A stretch of DNA of 64,000 nucleotides from JAAOZP01 sp964635675 (lineage in GTDB: Archaea > Thermoproteota > EX4484-205 > JAAOZP01): NCBI GenBank assembly GCA_964635675.1, contig CAZWPT010000004.1, positions 1-64,000 of the forward strand. Direction: 5' to 3'. The notes under the pieces are model-generated. The model did no database searches. It saw only the letters and a list, made by a program, of their open reading frames with translations, and was not told the origin of the DNA. The translations under genes were made by a program, and so were the position numbers. Shown here piece by piece: positions 1 through 8,156 of the stretch (position 1 is its first letter; the number at the start of each line of letters is the position of its first letter).

Positions 1-653
1 CCAGTATAGGTGTTTAAATGAGTTAAGAGTTGCCTAGCATACTCTTTCTCAAGCTCTTCAAACTCGTTGATGAAAAACCCGAGGACCTGCTGGTCCTTCC
101 AGTCTACTGTCTCCACTTCTCTAGGTAAGCCGTCTGCGGAAGTAAACCTTCTCGATACGAGCAGGTTCAGGTCAACATATATGCCATTCTCCTTAAGCTT
201 TGAAATAAAGTAGTCAAGCCTGTCGAGCGCATCCTTACTGAAGCGGCGTGTGCCTCCTGTTATCTTCTCGAATATGTTGAAAGCCTCCCCGCTCGCATCC
301 ATGTGGTGGAAACGCACCCCGTTAACCCCGAATTTGGCGAGCCTCCCCGCTATCTTCTCAGCCTCATCCTTATCTGGGAAGCATGCCCCTCCGCAAATAT
401 TAACACCTAGAAACTTTATTCTTTCCCTATTAACATACAGGTGCCCATCCTCTCCGGCATAAATATGTCCTAGGCTGCCCGCAGGCTTATGAAGGCTACC
501 ACTCATACTCGTTACGCTGTGCTCACAGTCATCCCAGGGAAGATAGAATTGGAACATTCTTTTCTCAACGTTCACCGGTTTAAATAATTTTTGAAGGAGG
601 ATTGAAGACAAGATCAAGCCTATCACCATTGGTATTAAAACAACTTTTCTCAT
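1..653 (-). CDS. Secreted clan GH-A-like glycosidase, N-terminal part (C-terminus outside window)
   Basis: The frame is open from an ATG on the minus strand to the window edge, about 217 residues. The first 18 residues (MRKVVLIPMVIGLILSS) form a signal peptide or membrane anchor. Next come a short beta region (HIYAGEDGHLYVN) and the start of a TIM barrel, with FLGVNICGGACFP, then AEKIAGRLAKFGVNGVRFHH, which matches the first beta-alpha units of cellulase/GH5-like clan A enzymes. The catalytic glutamates would lie beyond the window, so substrate cannot be judged. A TATA-like element about 28 bases upstream of the ATG suggests leaderless transcription. The gene lies downstream of, and in the same direction as, the OPT-like membrane protein gene. 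Confidence 0.75.
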   Translation of the reverse strand, partial: MRKVVLIPMVIGLILSSILLQKLFKPVNVEKRMFQFYLPWDDCEHSVTSMSGSLHKPAGSLGHIYAGEDGHLYVNRERIKFLGVNICGGACFPDKDEAEKIAGRLAKFGVNGVRFHHMDASGEAFNIFEKITGGTRRFSKDALDRLDYFISKLKENGIYVDLNLLVSRRFTSADGLPREVETVDWKDQQVLGFFINEFEELEKEYARQLLTHLNTYT

Positions 654-676
654 GCTATTTAAAAAGCTCTTTTGAA

Positions 677-685
677 GTTAATAAA
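677..685 (-). promoter_or_regulatory. TATA-like element for the glycosidase at the window start
   Basis: On the minus strand it reads ATTTATTAA, centred about 28 bases upstream of the ATG at 653. The gap between the two genes (654-775) holds nothing else that I recognise. Confidence 0.4.
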
Positions 686-775
686 TCTTGCAGCGGGTTG
701 CTCGGCGTCTAGGCTGAAAGAATCCTTTCCCGGCTACGTTTTTGAATCCTAGAAAAATGTTAAGGCTGTATTCTC

Positions 776-2641
776 CTACCAGGGCCATATCCATGAAGCC
801 CTTGAAACCAGGGTGATGGTTGTTCCTACCGCTACGACGATGCCTATTCCAGCTGAGAACCCAGCTAAGACTATGCCTCTTATGGAGGACCATTTTTCAG
901 CCCCCAGTATGCGTGTCATCAAGTACTTGCTCACGAGAGACATGATGAAGACCATCATAGTGTATGGCAGGATACTGTACATTCCACCAACCAGGCCAAC
1001 AGGGTTTAAAGGTATTCCCAGCTTGTTTAAAGGTATTGATATGAGGCTGACTCCTATAGCTATGCCAATGCCCATCAATATCTGATCCGGCTTTATAAGT
1101 ATCTGACGGGTTGCAAACAGCGAGTCGCTTATAGCATAGTTTGGCCATATGCCGTACACATACGGGAACATGTAAGACGGTATCGGAGCTATCCTCCAGA
1201 AGAAATCTGTGAGTATCAGACCGAAAACAGTTACGATTATGAACGATACTATGACTGCCCTAAAATAATCCATGGGCTTGGTCCCCGTCGCATACGCCAC
1301 TTTAGTAGAGTTAGCGAAGTAGGGTGTTGAGAACCCTGCTATGGCCGGTGTGAAAATCCACCCGGCGTAACCGTTGTAGGGGCTAAAGTATATTGCTGCC
1401 TTCCACATGTTGTATATGAAGTCGGAAGAGAAGGTTAGCCCAAGCTCACCGTAGATCCTAGCGCCAACGGATGCCAATATGAAGCTGAACCCTACTGAAA
1501 CCAATAATGGAAGCCAGAGTGGAACCTCTGGGAGAAGCAGGTTGTAAAGCATTGCACTCAACACCGTGGAGCAGAGGAATATGATTAACAGCTTCTTGGG
1601 CGAAGGATAACCCGGTCCACCCTTAAGACTACTAAGCCTTGGAAGCGTTCTAAATGCTGCTACGATTTTCCTGCTGCTGGCGGCTAAAAGGAAGATCGCT
1701 AGGCCGAAGGATAAGCCCATGAATAGTGAAAGCCATAGTCTTAAGCCTGCTCTCTGAAGTATCAAAAATATCCCCATGCCCGGAGAGTATTCTTCAACCC
1801 ACTGGGGGGAAAAGCTTGTGAAAGTAGTGAGTGTAAGAGTGTTGCCTATGACCCATGTGATGATTGATCCAACCATCATCGCGAAGGTCAAGGAGGGCGG
1901 CAGAATCATCCCATAGAGGAAGCTAAGAGGATCCGTTGCCACACCTATGACTGCACCCGGGAGGAAGAACTGCGTATAGGGTGTTAAGTCAATCCATGGG
2001 TATGGGATTAACCGTGCCTGCGGCCCTATGAGCATAGGTGTTAGGTAAAGTATTAAACCATATATGGAGCCCATTGTTAAAGACAGAATGAAGTAAAGCA
2101 GGTCTTGAGGCCTCCTGTCGTGCAGCGTGTTCACCATGGCCGTGTCGATCTGTGCGAACGGGAACGGCAGAGGCTCCTCCACAACATACAGGTAGGAGAA
2201 CAGTATGCCTATAGATAGTTCTGCCGCTAATCCTAGTACTGCGAAAGCAATGTTTACGCCCAGGGCGAAAAACCAGTCTGGATGGAAAAGGGTTCTTAAC
2301 TGGTGAGCCGGTGAGGTTACTGGGGGGGACATCCATGTGGGAACATATTCCCTTAGTGGGGTTTCCAAAAGCCTAAACTCCAAGCTTAAAGGATTTGTAA
2401 CGTAGTACGACCTGTAGACGAGCCAGTAGTACATCGGCATGGCTCCGCCTATCCCTCCGACAATGGAATATATAATGAACAGTTCCTGCCTAGAAAGCTT
2501 TCTGCCGTATATCTGGGTCAAAGCTGTGAAAAGAATGGCTGTCACGTAGGTAGCTGCTGTACTAACTCCGGAGCCCACTGCAAACCACAGGTAGATTGAA
2601 GACGGCAGGAAGATTAATGCTGCCATTATCATTGCCAGCAT
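776..2641 (-). CDS. Polytopic membrane protein, OPT-like (DUF6785-type) transporter paralogue
   Basis: The protein has about 621 residues from the first ATG and roughly a dozen hydrophobic segments, with aromatic-rich loops and conserved Gly/Pro in helices (GGMYSILPYTMM near the end). It resembles the large archaeal and planctomycete membrane families annotated as DUF6785/DUF6784 or OPT-like. I infer the family from overall pattern only, and the substrate is unknown. It is a paralogue of the protein at 8157-10256: that protein starts ELRTGLTAKSLA, and the bases upstream of this ATG encode EFSPGLTWRS in frame. The true N-terminus therefore probably lies upstream, at a CTG at 2689 that has a strong ribosome binding site. 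The gene is divergent from the M28-like/FtsX fusion, which suggests a common role. Confidence 0.7.
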   Translation of the reverse strand: MLAMIMAALIFLPSSIYLWFAVGSGVSTAATYVTAILFTALTQIYGRKLSRQELFIIYSIVGGIGGAMPMYYWLVYRSYYVTNPLSLEFRLLETPLREYVPTWMSPPVTSPAHQLRTLFHPDWFFALGVNIAFAVLGLAAELSIGILFSYLYVVEEPLPFPFAQIDTAMVNTLHDRRPQDLLYFILSLTMGSIYGLILYLTPMLIGPQARLIPYPWIDLTPYTQFFLPGAVIGVATDPLSFLYGMILPPSLTFAMMVGSIITWVIGNTLTLTTFTSFSPQWVEEYSPGMGIFLILQRAGLRLWLSLFMGLSFGLAIFLLAASSRKIVAAFRTLPRLSSLKGGPGYPSPKKLLIIFLCSTVLSAMLYNLLLPEVPLWLPLLVSVGFSFILASVGARIYGELGLTFSSDFIYNMWKAAIYFSPYNGYAGWIFTPAIAGFSTPYFANSTKVAYATGTKPMDYFRAVIVSFIIVTVFGLILTDFFWRIAPIPSYMFPYVYGIWPNYAISDSLFATRQILIKPDQILMGIGIAIGVSLISIPLNKLGIPLNPVGLVGGMYSILPYTMMVFIMSLVSKYLMTRILGAEKWSSIRGIVLAGFSAGIGIVVAVGTTITLVSRASWIWPW

Positions 2642-2686
2642 GCTTCTCCAGGTTAAACCCGGAGAGAATTCCTGTTGAGGCTGTAT

Positions 2687-2742
2687 CAGTGGGCTCTCAC
2701 CTCGGGCTTTTACTACCCTAGTACTTAAATATAAAATTTATT
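2687..2742 (-). promoter_or_regulatory. Promoter, Shine-Dalgarno and probable CTG start of the OPT-like gene
   Basis: On the minus strand there is an A/T-rich TATA region (TTTTATATTT, centred near 2731). About 28 bases on comes GAGGTGAG (2696-2703), then a 6-base spacer and CTG (2689-2687). The frame from this CTG is open into the annotated ATG at 2641 and encodes LIQPQQEFSPGLTWRS. No ATG, GTG or TTG occurs in frame between the upstream stop (2738-2740) and the ATG at 2641. Confidence 0.5.
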
Positions 2743-2794
2743 TTTTATCGTCCAACTTATCATACTAGACTAAAGACTTATAAGACGGCATGGA

Positions 2795-5700
2795 ATGTTT
2801 TCAGCCAAGGAAATGATTAATAAAATTAGGCTTGTATCCATGATGCTTTTGCTACTGTTCCTAATAGCATTAGTCCCGCCGATTCTCCCATCCGGAGAGA
2901 GCCATTCTAAATCAACCCCCAACATCATCTCAGCCAACGGGGAAAACCTGTTTCCCATAGACGTAGATAGGATGAGCCGGTTCATAATGGAAGTCTCGTC
3001 CTACGGGTCTAGGATGACTGGATACCCCGGCTACTATAAGACGCTGGAATACCTTTACAACTATCTTAACGAGCTGGGCATAGCGGTAGTGATGCATAAG
3101 TATAAGGTGCTGGTGCCGTACGATGAGGAGACATATGTTGAAGCCCTGGAGCCTTTCAAAGCCAGGGTTAACGCTTACGCCCTATATCCTAACGGGATTA
3201 ATCCTTCCCCCACGCCTCGTGAAGGGATAGTCGGACGCTTAATCTACGTTGGGGGAGGTGACCTAAGGGAGTTTGACGGTAAAGATGTCGAGGGAGGCAT
3301 AGTTGCTATGGAGTTCAACTCGCGGGATAACTGGCTTAAGGCAGCCAACCTTGGGGCTGAAGCCGTCTTATTCATAGAGCCGGAGCAAACAACATATCAG
3401 GAGTGCTACGCTAAATTCTTAGATACTCCCATGGGTTTTACAAGGGTTTATGTTAAGAAGACTGATTGGGAGCGTTTGAAGGGTGCTACGAAAGTCAGGC
3501 TTGTTTCAAGAATAGTCTGGAAGGAGGTTGAGGCGGTGAACGTAATCGGGTTCGTAAACGGGACGGATAGGGCTAACGAGGTTGTAATACTTTCAACACA
3601 CTTCGACTCGTGGTCTGTTGTTCCAGCGTTGTCTGCGAGTAAGACTGAGCTCGCGCCTCTGGCTCTACTGCTCGAATATGCTCGCTACCTAAAGTCGAAC
3701 CCGCCCAGATACAGCGTGTGGCTAGCAATATACTCTGGTCACTGGCAGGCGCTTGCTGGTGCAAGAGAGTTTGTCGAAGAATACTTTTTCAGAGAGGACG
3801 TTAGCAGTGGCAGGATAACGATACTTGGAAACATAAACTTCGACCTTATGGCTAGCGACTCAGATGGTTTACAGCTGCTTCACGCCGGCCAGTACTCGAC
3901 CTATGGTGGAACTGCTATACATGGAGGTGGCTTCCCCCTTAGGTTATCCTGGTTTAGTACAACAGTGGGCACCATAGTTGATTCAGCCGAAGTCAGGAGT
4001 TTCGCCAGAAGAATCCCTAACATTAACGTTTCAGCCTCATCGAGCGCATTCATCTCATCACTCGTAAGCATCTTCTTCACGACCACGGGTTTCTCAGGAA
4101 CTGAGCCAATTCCCTACATGCTTGACTCAGAGCCTGCTTCAATCGCTGGTATACCTGCATTTTCAATAACTACTAGACGCTCGAACAGACTCTACGTTGG
4201 TGTTCCCATAGACGATGGGTATTATGCTGATTTTAACGCTTTAGACCTTTATCTTCAGCTCGCTCTCCATATAGTTGACAGGCTTCTCCGAATGGACTGG
4301 AATATCGACAGGGCCTCAATCAAACCAACCAGGTTCCTTCTTTCAAATACAAGAGGATACCCGGGTTACGCTGCTCTTCAAGGCAGGGTCGTCGTCTATA
4401 ATTATAGTAAGGGATGGTACGATGGTGTTCCAAACGCCCTGGTGGATGTCAAACTTGTTACTTCAACCTATAAGCTTAACAGGATAGTTATGAAAAGCGG
4501 CGAGGACGGGTCTTTCACCGTGCACGGCGTGCCTATCGCAGGTGCTGCTGGGGGAGGAGGTACTGTAATAATATTCTCGAGATGGATCGCCAGAGGGTGG
4601 GTGCTTAATGATGAAGGCGTTATCACGATGGCTACCGACTTAGGGCAGTTCGGCATGATGAACTTCCCGCTTGAAATAACAGTTCTACACGCATACGAGA
4701 ATGTTACCGTAGTGATTGCTAAAGCAGTCTCTGTAGAAGTATTGGACTTTGAAATTCCCTCCATCATAATGACGCCCAGCATAATAGATCCGAGAGCCGG
4801 TGCCTTTGAAATGTGGAGGAGCCCACCTCAACCAGTTTCCATCTTCTCATTCGACTTGTTCGCCAAGGGTCCGCCTATAAGCTATGGATACTATTCTAAC
4901 GGTTGGGAGCCCGTGTCTATAGTGTGGGTTCAGCCCGGGCTTAGATTTGTTATTGTCAGCCCCACTGGGATACTTTTAACGAATTCCTCGGCAGAGAACA
5001 CTGAGGGAAGCGGCTTCTCCGTAGAGTATGGAAGTAGGGAGAGGATACGTTTCTCTACTTTTAGTACTGCTAAAGATCTCTACTATGTTTCATACGGAAG
5101 GTATCTTGAGCTCGTTAAAAGAAACATGGGTAGCCCGAGTGCAGACGAGACTCTGAATAAGGCTAGAAAATACATAGAGGAGGTTGAGAAAAGTCTGAGC
5201 AACAGGGAGTACAGCGGCATGTATGCATACGCGCTTCTAGCTAGGGCTTACGCGAGTAGAGCATACGCCGTGGAAGTCATGCCCCTTATAAATGATTCAG
5301 CCAAATCCCTACTCTACATGTTCATACTAGTCATATTCGGCGCCTTCTTCCTGGAGAAGCTTGTCATTCACGCTCATGGATCTAGACGCATAATCTTTCT
5401 CGTTGTTCTCGCTGCCGTATTTCTAGCGTTCTTCAGTATCCTACATCCTGCATTCGGGTTGATGAGCAACATATCACTAGGTATGATGGGCTCACTAATA
5501 CTGATCGTGATCCTCATAGTTTTCATAATAATAGTCTCGATAAGTGAAGAGGTTAGGAAAGGCATTGAGAAACGGGTTCTGGGTGTTCACAGGGCAGAGG
5601 TTAGCAGGCTAGACACGGCGATGATATCTTTTTCGCTTGGAAGCGAGCATATGCGTCGCAGGCCCTTCCGCGCCATACTCGTATTCTTAACTTTGATCAC

Positions 5701-7336
5701 CATGGTTGTGGCTATGACATCCTTCACCTCACTTATGCCCGGAAGAGTAACCTTGCCCGTAACAAGGTATGGTTACGAGTGTAATTCTTACAGCGATGAA
5801 ATCCTAATAAAGCAGGGAAGAGGTGTTCCCCCGAACATTCTCTCAGACAAGGTTTTAGATATAGCAAAAATATTTGCTGGAGACAGATACTACGTTTTCC
5901 CAAGGGTATGGGTTTACGGTCCAGTAGACAGGGCTGCATGGACCACCTCCTTCAGGGTTTGGAGTGCAACCAATACTACGAGAGTGCCTGCCCTCATGGG
6001 TATGACTGTAGAGGAGTTCAACATGTTAGTGAGACGCAGCAGTATTGTGAGGGGAGGACTATTATCAGACGACTCGGATCAAGCAGTAATATCGAGGTCA
6101 TTGGCGACCAATTTGAGTGTAACAATAGGAGACACTATTTACGTTTCAGGCATCAGGTTCACGATAGCGGGGATAGTGGACTCGAACGAAGTGGATTTCC
6201 TCCAAGAGGCTGATGGCTACAACATCTTTCCAGCTAACCCAAGCTTCTTCCCATCCATAAGCAGGGACATGGCCGTCTCAGCGCAGGCAGGTTCATCTCC
6301 TCCAAACCTCGGGGTCTCAACCACCATCATAATACCTTACAAGAGGGCTTTAATGATCGGAGGATACATTGCCTCCATAGCCATGGTTCCGAAAGAAAAC
6401 CTTTCCTTCAACGAGATATTCAGCCTAGCCAAAGAGTTGGCGTACTCTCTGGACCTTCAAATCTACGTTTCAAAAGGAGGCTCCCCATACCTGCTTTCGA
6501 CTTTCACCACAGTCCTGCTGGGAGGATGGGAGATAATATGGATGATCGTTATTCTAGGAGCTTTAAACATCTTTACAACTGTTCTGGGAAGTCTTAAGGA
6601 GAGGGTTAGGGAAGTCCACGTGTTCAGCATAGTCGGGTTATCCCCGATGGGTGTAACAGTATTCTTCATGACTGAGGTAATAGTTTATGCTATAATAAGC
6701 GCTTTAATAGGGTATATTGCCGGATACTTCGCGACGAGAATCTTCATGCTTCTCGGAGTACTTCCCTCTGAACATGTTTTCAACTTCGCCTCCGCGTTTG
6801 CTATCCTAGGCACATTGGTGACGATAGCCGCAGCACTTGCAGCAGCTGCATACCCGTCTTACATAGCCTCAAAAGTGGCCACGCCCTCGCTTGAAAGAAG
6901 ATGGAAGTTTAAGACTAAGCCAAAGGGAGACGAGTGGGATATACCCCTACTCATAAGTGTTTCAACGGTTGAGGAGGGAAGAGGACTTTTAGCGTATTTA
7001 CACGAATACTACGAAGGTGCCGGGGCTGTGAAAGAGGGTGTGCACATGGTTAAGGAGCTGCAGCCTCCGAACTACGAGGACCTATCGTTAAGCTTGACAG
7101 TCAGCCTCTCGCCGTTCGAAGTGGGTGTTTCTCAAAGGGTTGATATTGCCGTAAGGCTGAACGAGGAGGTGAAAAGATACGATGCCGTGCTCCACCTGGA
7201 GAGGCTTACGGGGCCGCAGAGCACATGGGTAACTTCAAACTACAGGTTCGTAAACGACTTGAGGAAACAGCTAATAATGTGGGGATCCTTCTCAGCGGCT
7301 GAGAAAGCAAGCTACATATCTATGGCAAAAGCGTAG
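2795..7336 (+). CDS. M28-peptidase-like ectodomain fused to FtsX/MacB-type permease
   Basis: This is a single 1513-residue polypeptide. An N-terminal signal or anchor helix (residues ~10-30) is followed by a PA-like insert (~120-260) and an M28-like core (~262-500: ILSTHFDSW, YSGHWQALAGAREF, NINFDLM, then a DDGYYADFNALDL stretch). A carboxypeptidase-regulatory-like beta domain (~525-590) and a linker come next. Three transmembrane helices follow (~838-920), then a classical FtsX layout: helix ~955-980, a large extracellular domain, and three helices at ~1241-1265, 1286-1318 and 1335-1358. A cytosolic tail of ~150 residues closes it. Several M28 metal ligands look replaced: HFD is present, but the DDN motif is absent and the usual EE is GHW. 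No partner ABC ATPase is adjacent. A TATA box at 2777-2784 would favour the ATG at 2813 as start. Confidence 0.8.
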   Translation: MFSAKEMINKIRLVSMMLLLLFLIALVPPILPSGESHSKSTPNIISANGENLFPIDVDRMSRFIMEVSSYGSRMTGYPGYYKTLEYLYNYLNELGIAVVMHKYKVLVPYDEETYVEALEPFKARVNAYALYPNGINPSPTPREGIVGRLIYVGGGDLREFDGKDVEGGIVAMEFNSRDNWLKAANLGAEAVLFIEPEQTTYQECYAKFLDTPMGFTRVYVKKTDWERLKGATKVRLVSRIVWKEVEAVNVIGFVNGTDRANEVVILSTHFDSWSVVPALSASKTELAPLALLLEYARYLKSNPPRYSVWLAIYSGHWQALAGAREFVEEYFFREDVSSGRITILGNINFDLMASDSDGLQLLHAGQYSTYGGTAIHGGGFPLRLSWFSTTVGTIVDSAEVRSFARRIPNINVSASSSAFISSLVSIFFTTTGFSGTEPIPYMLDSEPASIAGIPAFSITTRRSNRLYVGVPIDDGYYADFNALDLYLQLALHIVDRLLRMDWNIDRASIKPTRFLLSNTRGYPGYAALQGRVVVYNYSKGWYDGVPNALVDVKLVTSTYKLNRIVMKSGEDGSFTVHGVPIAGAAGGGGTVIIFSRWIARGWVLNDEGVITMATDLGQFGMMNFPLEITVLHAYENVTVVIAKAVSVEVLDFEIPSIIMTPSIIDPRAGAFEMWRSPPQPVSIFSFDLFAKGPPISYGYYSNGWEPVSIVWVQPGLRFVIVSPTGILLTNSSAENTEGSGFSVEYGSRERIRFSTFSTAKDLYYVSYGRYLELVKRNMGSPSADETLNKARKYIEEVEKSLSNREYSGMYAYALLARAYASRAYAVEVMPLINDSAKSLLYMFILVIFGAFFLEKLVIHAHGSRRIIFLVVLAAVFLAFFSILHPAFGLMSNISLGMMGSLILIVILIVFIIIVSISEEVRKGIEKRVLGVHRAEVSRLDTAMISFSLGSEHMRRRPFRAILVFLTLITMVVAMTSFTSLMPGRVTLPVTRYGYECNSYSDEILIKQGRGVPPNILSDKVLDIAKIFAGDRYYVFPRVWVYGPVDRAAWTTSFRVWSATNTTRVPALMGMTVEEFNMLVRRSSIVRGGLLSDDSDQAVISRSLATNLSVTIGDTIYVSGIRFTIAGIVDSNEVDFLQEADGYNIFPANPSFFPSISRDMAVSAQAGSSPPNLGVSTTIIIPYKRALMIGGYIASIAMVPKENLSFNEIFSLAKELAYSLDLQIYVSKGGSPYLLSTFTTVLLGGWEIIWMIVILGALNIFTTVLGSLKERVREVHVFSIVGLSPMGVTVFFMTEVIVYAIISALIGYIAGYFATRIFMLLGVLPSEHVFNFASAFAILGTLVTIAAALAAAAYPSYIASKVATPSLERRWKFKTKPKGDEWDIPLLISVSTVEEGRGLLAYLHEYYEGAGAVKEGVHMVKELQPPNYEDLSLSLTVSLSPFEVGVSQRVDIAVRLNEEVKRYDAVLHLERLTGPQSTWVTSNYRFVNDLRKQLIMWGSFSAAEKASYISMAKA

Positions 7337-7979
7337 TGTAAGTATACTCTTCTATTTTCTTAAGCAGGCTAATAATGGTGAGGAATGCTCTCTGAACCAC
7401 TCCTGCAGACTGGAGGCCATACAGCATGTGCATCCTCACGATCCAAGATATGGATTGAGGAGCCTCCAAGTGTTTTTTAACCAGGCTGCTGATCATCAGC
7501 CCTCTGTCTGAAGTCATCAAGTATGTTTCGAATAGTTCGACCGGTATGATGGATGGGAAGATTTCTATCAAGTCGCCTCCCCCCTTCTTAACCAGTTCCT
7601 CAACATCCCTGCTCCCGATGACTCGCATAATTCCCTCCTCCTCGGGCATGTTTATCCCGGTTAATGATGAGAGTCCACTCCACCTGCTTGCCTTCACGCT
7701 TCTTCTTAAAACCCCTTTCAACTCCAGTTCCACGGACTCTGAAAGCATCCTTCTTAAAAGCTGACGCTTATCGTGTTTTTCAAGCCTTTCTTCAGGGATT
7801 TCAAGCACACCGGTTATTTCAAACTTCCTTTCGAAGCTGAACTGCATCCTTCTCACGAGGATAATCAGCCTTATTTGCGGGTTTTCAACGTGCTTTACAA
7901 CAAGGTTTCCCTTCCCTGTTTCCTCGAAAGATACTTCGTACTTTTCAAGCGCCTTCTTCACGCTCTGAACCCAGGACAT
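7320..7979 (-). CDS. Hypothetical cytosolic protein
   Basis: The product has about 219 residues, starts MSWVQSVKKALEKYEVSFEE, has no signal peptide or membrane helix, and is rich in charged residues. I do not recognise the family. The open frame could begin further upstream at a TTG, but a TATA-like TTTATTT sits about 27 bases upstream of this ATG on the minus strand, which fits a leaderless transcript. The 3' end overlaps the 3' end of the M28-like/FtsX gene by 17 bases in convergent orientation, and the gene is divergent from the second OPT-like gene. A link to those membrane proteins is inference from position only. Confidence 0.6.
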   Translation of the reverse strand: MSWVQSVKKALEKYEVSFEETGKGNLVVKHVENPQIRLIILVRRMQFSFERKFEITGVLEIPEERLEKHDKRQLLRRMLSESVELELKGVLRRSVKASRWSGLSSLTGINMPEEEGIMRVIGSRDVEELVKKGGGDLIEIFPSIIPVELFETYLMTSDRGLMISSLVKKHLEAPQSISWIVRMHMLYGLQSAGVVQRAFLTIISLLKKIEEYTYTTLLP

Positions 7980-8156
7980 TACCCCTATGCCGGTGTATTT
8001 TCGCCAAATAAATCTAACTTGGGAAGTAAAAGGGGTTTGCATAGTCATCCGTGGGTTTATGAACCCATTTTGAAGCCTTGATGCTATGAAACGGATGTTT
8101 ACATGCGTAAAGTTTAAATTTTGCAAATGTATAACACAAACGAAGGTGAAAACATT
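7980..8156. promoter_or_regulatory. Divergent promoter region
   Basis: The segment separates two divergent genes. Minus-strand TTTATTT lies about 27 bases before the ATG at 7979. On the plus strand, GTTTAAATTT lies about 40 bases before the ATG at 8157, and GAAGGTGA sits about 10 bases before that ATG as a ribosome binding site, which decides the start in favour of MATEVELRTG over the upstream TTG. Confidence 0.4.

Noticed and set aside
678..893. Minus-strand frame overlapping the end of the OPT-like gene and continuing past its stop (..VGEYSLNIFLGFKNVAG..)
   Set aside because: Mostly antiphase to the real gene, no start signals, and the OPT-like protein ends naturally without it.
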